In this document: in pieces, positions 43,907 to 54,696 of the stretch
How positions within the stretch are numbered: the first letter of the stretch is position 1
How the letters are laid out: the number at the start of each line of letters is the position of its first letter
DNA from: Podochytrium sp. JEL0797
Lineage: Eukaryota > Chytridiomycota > Chytridiomycetes > Chytridiales > Chytriomycetaceae
Assembly: GCA_027596195.1 (NCBI GenBank)
Contig: JADGJG010000051.1
Span: forward strand, 1 to 59,323
DNA length: 59,323 nt
Reading direction: 5' to 3'
Made by a program: the position numbers and the translations under genes
Notes under the pieces: model-generated
Seen by the model: only the letters and a program-made list of their open reading frames with translations
Told to the model about the DNA's origin: nothing
The model's database searches: none

Positions 43907-46900
43907 TTATTTTTGACCGACAGAACCAATTACAATCTCTCCCAGTTTTTCCTCCGGATCGACAATATCCGGAGACTCTCCGAAAACCTCTTTAAGGTGA
44001 GGCCCAATTCGGTCCAACACGCGCGACACTTCCCGCAGCGAAACGGACCACCCCAACAATCTCATCCACTTGTCTGAGTTGAGTGTGTCCAACATCCCCT
44101 TCTTATCGGCAGGCATAAGGCCGTCGAGCGGATCCCTTTCCGTCTGTGCATCGCCCAAAGATTGGTTGTGTTTGAGCAGAATCGAAATGAACCCGGCAAT
44201 CATCTTGTCTCTCGCCTTGAGCGCGTTGGGTAAGTTCGGCAGAATCTTGAGTTTCGTGAGCATGGCCGAATGGTAAATGTAGAGCAGGATACGAATCGTT
44301 TGATGCATCTCGGCTCGCGCTTCGCCGTAATCGCCGTACTGGAAGATTCCCGTGATGTCCGAATCGAACGGTTTATCACCGGTACATAGCCGCATGCATT
44401 CGAGACGATCGAGGAGGTTGTAGATGCAGTTGATAATCTCGCGGTAGGTTTCGATTTGAAATCGTCCCTCGAGACGCGGTTCGGCAGCAGAAAATGTCAT
44501 CAGGGGTTCCAACGCGACCAGTTGAGAGAAAATGTGGTTGCGCAGGTCTTTGAGCTCGGTGACGTCGAGTTCAGGCATCGACGGGGTGATGACGCGGTTG
44601 CTGCTCGAAACAATTTTGCGGTAAAGCATGTTGATGTCGCGGAAGATGCAGTGAAGTCGGTAACGCAGGCGGCGTCGCGCAAATACTGGATACACGGTCA
44701 AGGTATATATGACCGAGAAGGAGATCGCAATAGATGTAACCGCGATGACTTTGTATAAATACACGATGGGAGAATCGAAGGAGGGGTTGGGTGCTTGGAC
44801 GAATGATGTGCAGATATACTTTTTGGCATTGTCAGTACTCATATTTACAAATACAGAAGCTTACGTTTCCAAAATTGATGAGAGCGAGCACAGCGAGCAG
44901 AAGAAACTGCGGATGGACCAAAAACATGTAGAAACAAGGAACTCCCAGCAGCGCGGCGGAAATGAGATGAAGGAACGAGTCTTTGCCGAATGCTACGACA
45001 CTGACGTAAGCCACAACGGATCCTCCTGCAGCACCACCGATTTGAAGAGGAATGTTTCTGTAAGTTTGGCCCAGAGACGGGTTCAAGGCAACAACAATTG
45101 GGGCGAGTGCAGATGCCAATTTCCAATCCACGTAGAAGGCGCTAGAACAAAATATTTTGCTTAGGGCATACAAATCATTTATAATGCGACTCACGGTTGT
45201 GTAAACATGATGAGCTGGAGACACAAAACTGCCGTCGCGGATTTGACTCCATACACCGAATTTTGCGACAGAAGCACGCTTTTCAACTCAAACATGGCAA
45301 GCATGATACCTTCACTCCATGTTTTGGAGCGAAATTGGTTTCTTCCTTTTTGGAATCGACCTGCAATGTGGCGGGAAACGACATGCAGCGGAATGAACCA
45401 GTTGACATGGAGGCGACGCGACTGGTTCTTTCTCGATTGAAACTGAGAATCCTTATAAAGCAACACCAGCTCTTTGACAAGCTGTTGTTGGAGACACCGC
45501 ACTTCAGTTCGATCAGGGGGAATATGGTTAGAATGAGTCAAAACAAACCTCGTTCATCGCAAGTTTATGGAAATTGAGCTGGACAAAACGCTCCCAAGAG
45601 TCTTTTGCCTCGGTTGAAGCAAAATCCGACAGATCTTCACGAGAATGCTGTTCGAAAATCGCTGCAAACAGGACCGGCTCATATGCCTCGAATTCCTTCA
45701 ATGCAATTGTCGCCGTTCGATGCAGATTTGCCACGTTGTCCACGTCTTCTCCCTTCACGCGTTGAGATAGATGACCCGCAGCCCAACTCACACCGTTGAA
45801 GATGGTACGGCATGCGTTATCGAACTCTTGCCAGGCCGTCTTCATTCCCTCCGTCATGCGCTCTTGATAACTTTGCGCCATGATCAACCTCAGAGTTTCA
45901 GGGGAGCTCAAAGCAGTGTGGATCGAAAACAGAACGGCCGCAGCTGAAAACCATTCGAAATTTCAGAAACGAGGTTTCGCGTCAAAATTACGAGGTACAC
46001 GAACCGCTCTTGGCACTCGTCGTAATCCGCGTATAATCCTTCATGGAAAAGTGCGAGAACGTGATTTCCATCGAGGCTTGTTCGATGGCAGCATCAATCA
46101 ATCCAAAAGTTTTCTGGATCTCCGAGACGAGAAATGTACGGGTTTTGCAGTTGGCCAGGTAGGCTTCTTGCGAACCGTCCGAGTTCACAAGGCAGGTAAT
46201 GCACGCGCTTGACAGGTCGCCCATTTTTGAGAAAACAGAAGACAGCATCTCGTTGAGATGGACCTCGGCAAAGTCTGGGAATACGCATAGATTGACAACG
46301 AGACTGATGCTAAGGGCAATGTGAGTTGCTTTCGCGTCGGTCCATCCAGGATATTCGACTCACAAAATCCCAATCGCGTATGCGGCAAGCGTGTCCGCTA
46401 AATAATTGTGATCGAAGACGTTCCCGCCACTGGTATTCTGACCAGTGACACCAAATGCAGACGATGAACCGGTAAATCCAACAATGATTCCGATGAGAGC
46501 CGGAACGAAAAATCGAACATGCGATCGTGCGCGGAGCACAGAGACGACGTAAACATGGATAAAGAGGACAACTGCCATGGCGACAGAAGAAGATCCAGCC
46601 ACGCCTTGAATGAATGCAAAGACTGCTCCCGAATACAAAAGCATCAAGATCAAAACGCCGGTTGCGTTGAGGAAGCTGCCGACTGTTTTTGCGGGCTGAG
46701 CGGTGTATCAGTTGAGCCGATTCCACGATGGGTACCACTTACGTTATGGATGGCAACCGTGAATACCACGGTCACCAGTACTCTCGGCTGGACCCAGTCC
46801 CGGCCCCACGGACTAAAGACAAAGCAGAAGGATATGAGGTACTACAAGACAGAATTAGTCTATCCTTTGCGCAAGCTAATAAAGCAAACTCACTGCCAGA

Positions 46901-46941
46901 ACTGCCTTGAAAACATTCAACACTTGTCGGCGAGTCAGCAT
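43907..46941 (-). CDS. FUSC/ArAE-like membrane transporter T7, multi-exon
   Basis: It begins MLTRRQVLNVFKAVLA at 46941 without the T4-T6 extension. The second exon reads YLISFCFVFSPWGRDWVQPRV, like T1 rather than its neighbours. Then come TVGSFLNATGVLILMLLYSGAVFAFIQG, VVNLCVFPDFAEVHLNEML, SMEITFSHFSMKDYTRI, a loop with many acidic residues (FEQHSREDLSDFASTEAKDSWERFVQLN), and a variant FUSC region (NPSLGQTYRNIPLQIGGAAGGSVVAYVSV) in which the usual PR-I-GT is changed to LQIGG. The last exon starts ICTSFVQAPNPSFDSPIVYLYKVIAVTSIA and ends SVGQK at 43907. Loss of the conserved Arg in the FUSC motif is unusual and may alter function. T7 and T1 probably form an older subgroup. Confidence 0.78.
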
Positions 46942-47015
46942 CAAGAATTGGATGACAGTTTTGAAGAGTTCAACGGCCGATTACCAGCTCATAAATTACA
47001 AATCTATTAATCAAA

Positions 47016-49944
47016 CTACTCTGTCGATATTATAATTGGCGTAAGCTCCTCCTTCTCAGGATCCACAATATCAGGCGACTCCCCAAAAATCGTCTTCATA
47101 TGCGTCCCCATTTCATCCAACACGCGCGAAACCTCCCTCAACGAAACCGACATTCCCAAAACACGAACCCACTTGTCCGTCACGAGCGTGTCCAACATTC
47201 CCTTCTTATCCATCGGCATCACTCCATCCAACGGATCCGACCCATCCAGTTCATGCTGTTGACTATGTTGGACGAGCATCGTCACGAATCCGTGAATCAT
47301 GCGTTCCCGCGCTTCAGACGCGTTCGGGAGGTTCGGCATGATGTGGAGCTTGGTTAAGAATGCAGATCGATACATGAACAGCACGATGCGAATACTCTGA
47401 TGCATTTCGTTCCGCGTGGCTCCGTATTCTCCAAACCGCAACACGTTGTTGATTTTCGCGTCCAACGGTGTATCCCCAACACACAACCGCAAACACTCGA
47501 GACGGTCGAGAAGGTGGTATTGGAGGGACACAACCTCACGGTACTCTTCAATCTGGAATTTTCCTTCAATCCGCGGTTCGAGGACCGAGAATTTCATGAG
47601 CGGTTCAAGGGCAACGAGTTGCGAAAAGATTTTGTTGCGCAGGGATTTGGTTTCGGAGAAGGCGAGTCCGTTGTCGTTGTGCGTGCGGAGACTGTTGGAG
47701 ACGATTTTGCGGTAGAAGACGTTGAGGTTTTTGAAGATCGTGGACATTTCGGAGCGGAGGCGGCGACGCGCGAATTGGGGGTAGATCACGGATGTGAATA
47801 GGACGCCGAAACTACAACGAAAGTATCAGCAAAACTTTCGCAAACGCAAAAAACGAAATTGAGTTACCAAAGCGCCACAGAAATCACAGCAACGAGTCGA
47901 AACAAATATACTTCCAGGGCGGGGAAAGCGGGATTATCCATCCACACAACGGAAATATAAAGATACTGCCATCGAGGAGTCAGTATTTTGTGGGCTCGTA
48001 ACTTTCAATAACTCACATTCGTAAGAGAAATGAGGGTGAGTCGCGACAGAGCGACATGCTCCTTTCGAAACAGCGCAATATACATGCACGGAACGGCGGC
48101 CACAAAACTTGTCAGGATGTGCCACGCCGAGTACTTGCCAAACAAAAGTACACTGGCATATCCGAGAGACGCGCCCACACCAGTTCCCATGATTCTCGGA
48201 AAAAGAGCCCCGTAGGTTTGGCCAAGAGACGGTGACAGCGTCACAACAATGGGTGCAATTCCTCGCTCAAAGAACCATGAAACGTACAAATCACTAAGGG
48301 GTAAAATATCAACAAAAGGAAACTGGCGTGAGAAGCAAAGTACTCACTGGTTGAAAAACATGACCATTTGGAAACACAGAATGGCAGTAGCAGCCTTGCA
48401 CGCATAGACGGACGAGTCGGACAGAAAATGGTCCTTGACCTTCACAAGGAGGTCGTTGTGCCAATTTGGCAACGGCTTATTGAATCCTTTGACACAGCGA
48501 GCTCGAATGCGACGAAACAGGTCTCTCAGAGGAATGAACCAGTTGAGGTGAAATCGAACGGGGTGGTCTTGTCCGGAACGCGATTCGGACTCTTCGTGGA
48601 GCGATGCAAGTTCGAGCACAAACTGTAAACCAAATTAGTTTCGCAGAGTAAAACCAAAAGGAATATAATCACCTCCTTGATCCCTAAAGAAAAAAAGTTC
48701 AAATGCACAAACAACTCCCACCCCTCCAACGTCCCCGCAGTAACTTTAGCATCCTCAAAAATAGACGAAAACACATCCGGCTGATACCCCCCAAACACAC
48801 GAAACGCGTCCCCCGCCGTTCTTTCAAGCTCCACCATCAACCTATCCCCCCCTTCCTTCTCCAACCGCGTCGAGCGTCTCAAATCCTGCACCAAACCCTC
48901 AAAAATCGCGGTGCACGCGGCGTCAAATTCCATCCACTCTTCTCTCCTCCGTGCGCCCAGTTTCTGCTGAAAATCAGGGGATTGCAACAACCTCAACGTT
49001 TCGCGAGAACTCAACACAGCATTCATTGAAAACAGAACCGCCGCCGCACTCTTGGCACTCGTCGCTATCCGCGTATAATCTTTCATACTAAAATGCGAAT
49101 ACGTGACCTCCAGAGAAGCTTGCGCAATCGCATCGTCAATGAGTCCAAACGTTTTTTGAATCTCCGACACGAGGTGTGCGCGTTTCGTGCAATTGGAGGT
49201 GTAGGCTTCGGTGGAAAAGTCGGGATTCATGATGCAGGTGATGGATGTGGATGTGAGGAGGGACATTTTGGAGTATACGGTGTCGAGGTTGTTGATCAAG
49301 TGGGTTTCGGCAAAGTCGGGGAAGATGAGGACGTTGACGAGGAGGCAGATTCTGAATGGAGGGAGGTATCAGCTACGCGTCTTTGGAGATGTATGTACGT
49401 ACAGCAAGCCGACACAATAACTTTCAACCGTCCCACGCAAATAAACGTAGTCAAGCTGACTACCACCACTCAAACTCGGCCCCAACGCGCCCACCTCTTT
49501 CGCCGTCGCCGCATACGCAATCAGAATCCCGACCATACACACGGAATAATACCGCTCATGAGACCGCGCGCGCAACAGGGAAACGAGGTACACCCAGATA
49601 AAGAGTCCAATCGCCATGGCGACTTTGGAAGTTCCGCAGAGACCTTGCAAAATACACCACATGACGGAAGCGGCTGCGACCATGAGAAGGATGAGTCCGG
49701 TGAGGTTTAGGAAGGAGCCGACTGTTTTGTTCCTGTGTTTCGTTTATTTTTTGGTCAGCAAGTCGACCATAAATCAAATTGAAAGAACTTTTACTCACGG
49801 GGTGTGAATGATTGAAACATACATGCACATGTAAATGTGGCGATGGTTCAGGAATGAGCTCATTGGCGTAAAGACAAACGCATAAGTCAGAGCGAATCCG
49901 AGCACGGCCTTGGACCAGTGGATGAGCTCTCTCTTGGACAGCAT
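47016..49944 (-). CDS. FUSC/ArAE-like membrane transporter T8, multi-exon
   Basis: Starts MLSKRELIHWSKAVLGFALTYAFVFTPMSS at 49944; here the tag and first span lie in one exon (49944-49799), because the first intron of the other copies is missing. Next: TVGSFLNLTGLILLMVAAASVMWCILQGLCG, SQLDYVYLRGTVESYCVGLL, NVLIFPDFAETHLINNLD, EVTYSHFSMKDYTRIATSAKSA, SPSLGQTYGALFPRIMGTGVGASLGYASV, and a last exon with YPQFARRRLRSEMSTIFKNLNVFYRKIVSNSL. It ends at 47016. Wording places it with T2 and T3, though it lies in the opposite orientation 20 kb away. Confidence 0.82.
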
Positions 49945-50259
49945 ATTGATTTCAAGTAACCTTTCTTGCGTTACCGAAGATAAGATCGTGATGGTCGTGA
50001 AGCTGTTGAAGATGACGGATCCCGAGTCATTTGTAACGATGATATCGTTTGTTTTCGGCGAGGTTTTGGGAAAGCCAAGAAAATTTGACATTACAAATCC
50101 GAAGCGCATTTGACAACTCCGATAATTTAGAGAATCAAAGATTTACCGGCATCCAAACAAACAGGAATCTCAACACAAACGCGAGGCAAAAAAATAAGGA
50201 AACCATAAACTCCACAACGAACGAAAATAAAATAACAAAAAAATATCCCGTCATCCCGT

Positions 50260-52230
50260 TCACGCCTTGGTTTTCTCCAACATTTCCTTGTAATACACTA
50301 ACGAGTCCCGAATCGGCTTAATCACTGCCTCGTCCATGTTGGGCAACACCTTAGCCGCGAGTTCGTACAATGGAATCATGACGTATCCAATGAATCTGTC
50401 GAGTTGAACCGAAATGCGAAATCAGAATACGAGAGAAAATTTCCATGTTCAAGTTTTGCAAAACACTCACCCGACTTGAGCGCCTGCCTTGGTCACCTTG
50501 TCGCGATCCATGAAGGGGGCGGTGGGGAGACCAAGCGCCTTCTCCGTGTCCGATTGGGCAAAGAATTCGTTCAGCAAGGCTTCCACCCATGGCTCTGAAA
50601 CCTCCGTTGGTCGAACTGTATCATTGAAAGTCTCAGGGAGTCAGAAAACGGCAACAACAAACACACTCTTCCACCTCACCTTCATTCGAAATATCCGAAC
50701 ACTTGATAATCATCTGCAACAACAAACTCTTGTGCTCAGCGTCCTCGAAATTAAAATTCTCACTGCACTTTTTGAACGCGGCCATGATTTCGCCGTGTTT
50801 GGCCATATCCGTGGCAAGGATGCATCGGATAATGTTTTTGCGCGAGTCGCGGTAGATGGGGTCCGGGAGGTTCGCGAGGATGTTGGTTTCGTTGTGGGAG
50901 AGGAGGGTGAAGAGGACGGCAGCGTGGTGGTTTTCGAGGGGGGATATGTCGTTGTAGATGATTGCGAGGTCGGTTGCGGCTGGAAAACGCGGAAAAAGGG
51001 GTTAGAATTGTTATTCCGGCTTCTCCATGATTGAGCTTACCATTGATTTGGTACGTGTTGCTGAATCCAGGGTGATCCAAATCTGTTTCGATGTTGGTCA
51101 GCTTCACGCCAACTAGTTATACGGGAAATTCAAACCGTGTCCGATGGCCGACAACAGCAAGACGAGCTTGTCAACTGGTTTGAGCTTCTCCACCACTTTT
51201 GTGACGTTGATGATTCCAAACATCTGTTCACAATAAATAATGAGACCAGTTCCTTTCGAACCTGAAGACTTACCATTTGCGAAACACAGAAGCTGTGCTT
51301 AAAGTTGTGGAAAGGCTGAAGGCAGGCGAATAGATGAGAAACTCACGATACAACTGAACACAAAGACTCACATTGTTGTTATAACTGTCCCTAACCGCCA
51401 CCAAAAACTTTCTCAACGTGGCCACATCAATCTTAAACTCCTGAATAAGCCCCAAATCCTCAAACATGAACTCAAACAGGCCAAACAGCTCGTTTTCATC
51501 CCACGCCCAGTTATCAAACGTTGGGGAGCGCATGTACTCTTTTGTTTCGTCCGAGAGAATGTATTTCGGTTTGCTCGTGTAGTGCGAGTTGAGAGTGATT
51601 GGTTTTCTCGATTTGCGAATTGGGGGTTCTGTTCCCACGGGTGGAGCTGAGAGGGAGGGACGGCGTGGTTCGACTGTGGATGCGGGGGTGGCTGAAGTGG
51701 ATGATTTTGCGGCGATTCCGGCCTCCATTTCCTGAAAAATTCGAGTGGGGGATCAGCAACAGGGAACAGCTCGAAAAATCCCCCGTGAAAATTACCTCCA
51801 GCTTTTTCTTCAATGCATGAATTCCGTTCTTTAATTCGTTCACGTCGTCAGCAGACGCCTGTTGGGCCGTTGACGAAACTTGGTTCAATGCGCTTTGCAT
51901 CAAACCAAAGTTCATTAGATTGTCTGAATATGGCAAAAGAGATTAGAGCAAACACAGAGTGCGAAAACGCGTTCATCACGAACCCCCGACGACTTTCAAG
52001 AGATACGGTTCTTCCTTGGTATTCCCGTCCAGCCCATGCCCGATCGGCACAATTGCGCCGCCCGAATCAACGAGCTTGAGCACGTTTCCAGATTCCTCGG
52101 GAATCTCGGCGGCTGCGTAAAACACGCCTTGGATCTCCTCGAGCGTGCATCCCGGAGGAATTTCGATGGTTTCCGTGCGGTCTGTTCCTTCAATTTTGAT
52201 GTATACGGTGGTGGTACTTTGTGTAGCCAT
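50260..52230 (-). CDS. Cyclic-nucleotide phosphodiesterase, PDE9 type, multi-exon
   Basis: The protein starts [15 protein letters not shown] at 52230. Its N-terminal 80 residues ([41 protein letters not shown]) match the small N-terminal domain of PDE9. After a coiled-coil part, the catalytic domain reads [40 protein letters not shown], then [18 protein letters not shown] (metal ligands HD..H), [37 protein letters not shown] and [22 protein letters not shown], in the family order. These include the HNxxH and HD pairs and the glutamine near AQxGFI. It hydrolyses cGMP, or cAMP, to 5'-nucleotides. Most exon junctions were traced (for example HD|LDHPG and ISNE|VRPTE). The frame stays open for about 175 codons upstream of the ATG without another ATG, with poly-Q and poly-P. 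Confidence 0.92.
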
Positions 52231-52773
52231 TTTGTGTATGTTTGCGGTGCTCGTACTAATTTCTGCAGTCTGTTTTGCGTATTTCAATGGTTCCAGAAGT
52301 GTTCTCCTTGATCGAGAGAGTTCAGAACGCGAGTTGGCGAGAGACGGGTGGGGTTGAACAATGGAAGTTCTGCGACTGGTTTTTCGTGAGTTTGGGGGTG
52401 GTGGCGGATGCTGTTGCTGCTGCTGTGGGCGATTCGCGTTTTTCAGAGCAGGAAGGGTTTGTAGGTAGATTTGGGCGGTTCCTTCGAGCGCTTTCTGTTC
52501 TTTTGATGAGAGCGAGTGGACGGAAGTCTTTTTCTTTTTCGCAAGAGAGGATTTGCTTGCAGCAAGGTCTGATGGGAGGACAGGGAGTGGGAACCTGTCT
52601 TTCGCAGTGATTGAGGTGGGCTCTAGTGGCGGCTCAGGGGAAGTGAGTGGCGCCGTTGTCGAGAAGAAAACGCGTCGACTCGAAGTGGACAAGATTTCTT
52701 TGGTCTCCACGGAGCCCCCATTGTCTTCGAGGAATCGCCCCAGCAAAGCCAACAAAAATCCAACTAAAAAAAA

Positions 52774-54099
52774 ATGTCCACTCCCGAGCAGCCGCCACAG
52801 GGCCCCCCCGCCAAACCCGTCCAGGTCAAGCTGGTTCTTCTCGGCGAAGCAGCCGTGGGAAAATCATCGCTGGTTCTGCGCTTCGCAAACAACGAGTTCC
52901 AGGAGAACAAGGAGCCTACTATTGGCGCCGCCTTTCTGACGCAGAAGTGCCGTCTCGAGGACAAGATCATCAAGTTTGAGATCTGGGACACGGTAACCAT
53001 CTTAAGGGGAAGCGTTTCAAATCAGCTCAACAACGATTCAACCCAGGCCGGCCAGGAGCGCTTCGCTTCCCTCGCACCAATGTACTACCGCAACGCACAA
53101 GCTGCTGTTGTCGCATACGACATCACAAAGCAGGTGGGTGGTGATCTGGCTCGTTTTTGTGACCAACCCCTGCTGATACCCAACACCCGAAGGCTTCTCT
53201 CGAGAAGGCCAAATCATGGGTCAAAGAGCTGCAGCGCCAGGCGAATCCAAACATTATCATTGCCCTGGTCGGAAACAAGCTGGATCTCGAGGCAGAGCGT
53301 ACCGTTCCCACCGAGGAGGCTCAGGTTCGTCATGTTGCGTGATAATTACGAATCCGAATGAGAGCGTGCCCAAGGGCTTGAAAGCATGCATGCATTGCGA
53401 ATCGGCCAGGGCCGGTTGTTGGCTGGACTTTTTGATTCGGGTTGGGGGATCGTGGGGTGGCGTGGCCCGATTTACGAGTTCGCATTCCCGAATCACAAAT
53501 GATTCCTCACCCCATACGAAACCACCGCCTATTGGACGAATGAATCGGGATTGTGAAGTCTCTGGTGTATCGGATTGTTTTTGCGAGTTTGCGCTGGAAA
53601 CCACACCACATGGGTGGACATATCTGGAAGCAAATCGAGATGCTTCAATTGAGCATACCCGGCCTCGAACGGTTTTCTCAACTTTGGCGAGTCGCTTCAA
53701 ATCTCTGTCTCGCACTCGAAATCGAAATCGATTTCCTGCCCAACACCACGAAACAATCGCTCTGCCCATTCACTGACATGCGCCTTTCTTACAGGCATAC
53801 GCGACCGAGCAAGGTCTCTTGTTCACTGAAGCCTCTGCCAAGACGGGAGAATTTGTGATGGAAGTGTTTACCGAAATTGGTGAGTTTTTTCTTGTTCCCG
53901 TCTGTCACTGAATATTTCGTTAATCATTTTCATCTTGATAGCCAAAAAAATTCCGCTGGAACACTTGTTGGCGAGCCGTTCGCGTGGAGGTGCTGCAGGA
54001 GGTGCATCAGGAGCCGCCGGGGCTCCGGGAGCAGGCGCAAATGGACGTGTTGATTTGAACCAAACTCCTACACCCGCAGCGGCTGGAGGTTGTTGTTGA
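52774..54099 (+). CDS. YPT5: Rab5-family GTPase (YPT5/VPS21 type), 5 exons, 226 aa
   Basis: Exons 52774-52992, 53047-53133, 53193-53324, 53795-53879 and 53942-54099 give exactly 227 codons. Motifs: P-loop [11 protein letters not shown], effector loop [11 protein letters not shown], switch [32 protein letters not shown] (restored by splicing, and the Rab5 form), GNKLDL (specific for guanine) and TEASAKTGE. The C-terminus is Gly/Ala-rich and ends in Cys-Cys for double geranylgeranylation. Rab5 controls early-endosome fusion and endocytic sorting. The fourth intron (53325-53794, 470 bases) is far longer than any other here. The gene is divergent from PDE9 with 543 bases between the start codons. 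Confidence 0.95.
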
Positions 54100-54696
54100 G
54101 CTTGTTGATGCTCCTTTTTTGGAGGTTGTTGCAAAAATGGAATGTTGGAAGGAGGGGGAGGCATTGTGTATGTTTTAGTTTTTTCTTTTTGGTTTTTTTC
54201 CCCTTCTGATCCAAGTTGAGAAAATGAGAATGCCTTTATATTCGACCAATTAATTTGTATGAATCTGAAAGTTTTGATCTCCGCGTGCCTCGAGCGAAAT
54301 TCGCCGAATCGGACATCCGTGCATTGAATCGAATGACGAATGAAAGCGCAAACCTTCTTCACTCAAGTTGCATAATAGCACCCCTGTTTTATGTAATTGT
54401 GACAAAACCGCGATGGTTTGGCGGACGAAATTTTCGCGTGCTGGTCGTGAAGTTCGATCGCATCAAATCATGGTCAAATCACAGGATTCTAACGCGCATT
54501 AGTACCAACTGTTTCTTTTACAACAGGCACCGCCTTTGGCCTCACTCTCTCTTCCTGCCTCTTCCTGTTGACATTCGTTTTTTGAATTACTAATCGAAAA
54601 AATTTCCCATAAAGGGTTCGCCGCAACCGGGGGGATTCACTCCAAATTTCACTTGCAGTTTACAAATCCGTTCAATATCAATCCAAAAAATATACG
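54100..54696. other. Intergenic, no gene seen
   Basis: About 600 bases between Rab5 and T9. Its open frames are short or antisense to Rab5. An A/T-rich stretch near 54225-54255 may hold the Rab5 polyadenylation site, and a candidate TATA-like element (CAAAAAATATACGATG) lies directly upstream of T9. No other motif seen. Confidence 0.45.

Noticed and set aside
53868..54362. Minus-strand frame rich in Pro and Ala, antisense to Rab5
   Set aside because: It covers the Gly/Ala-rich Rab5 tail on the opposite strand, and its composition is explained by that alone.
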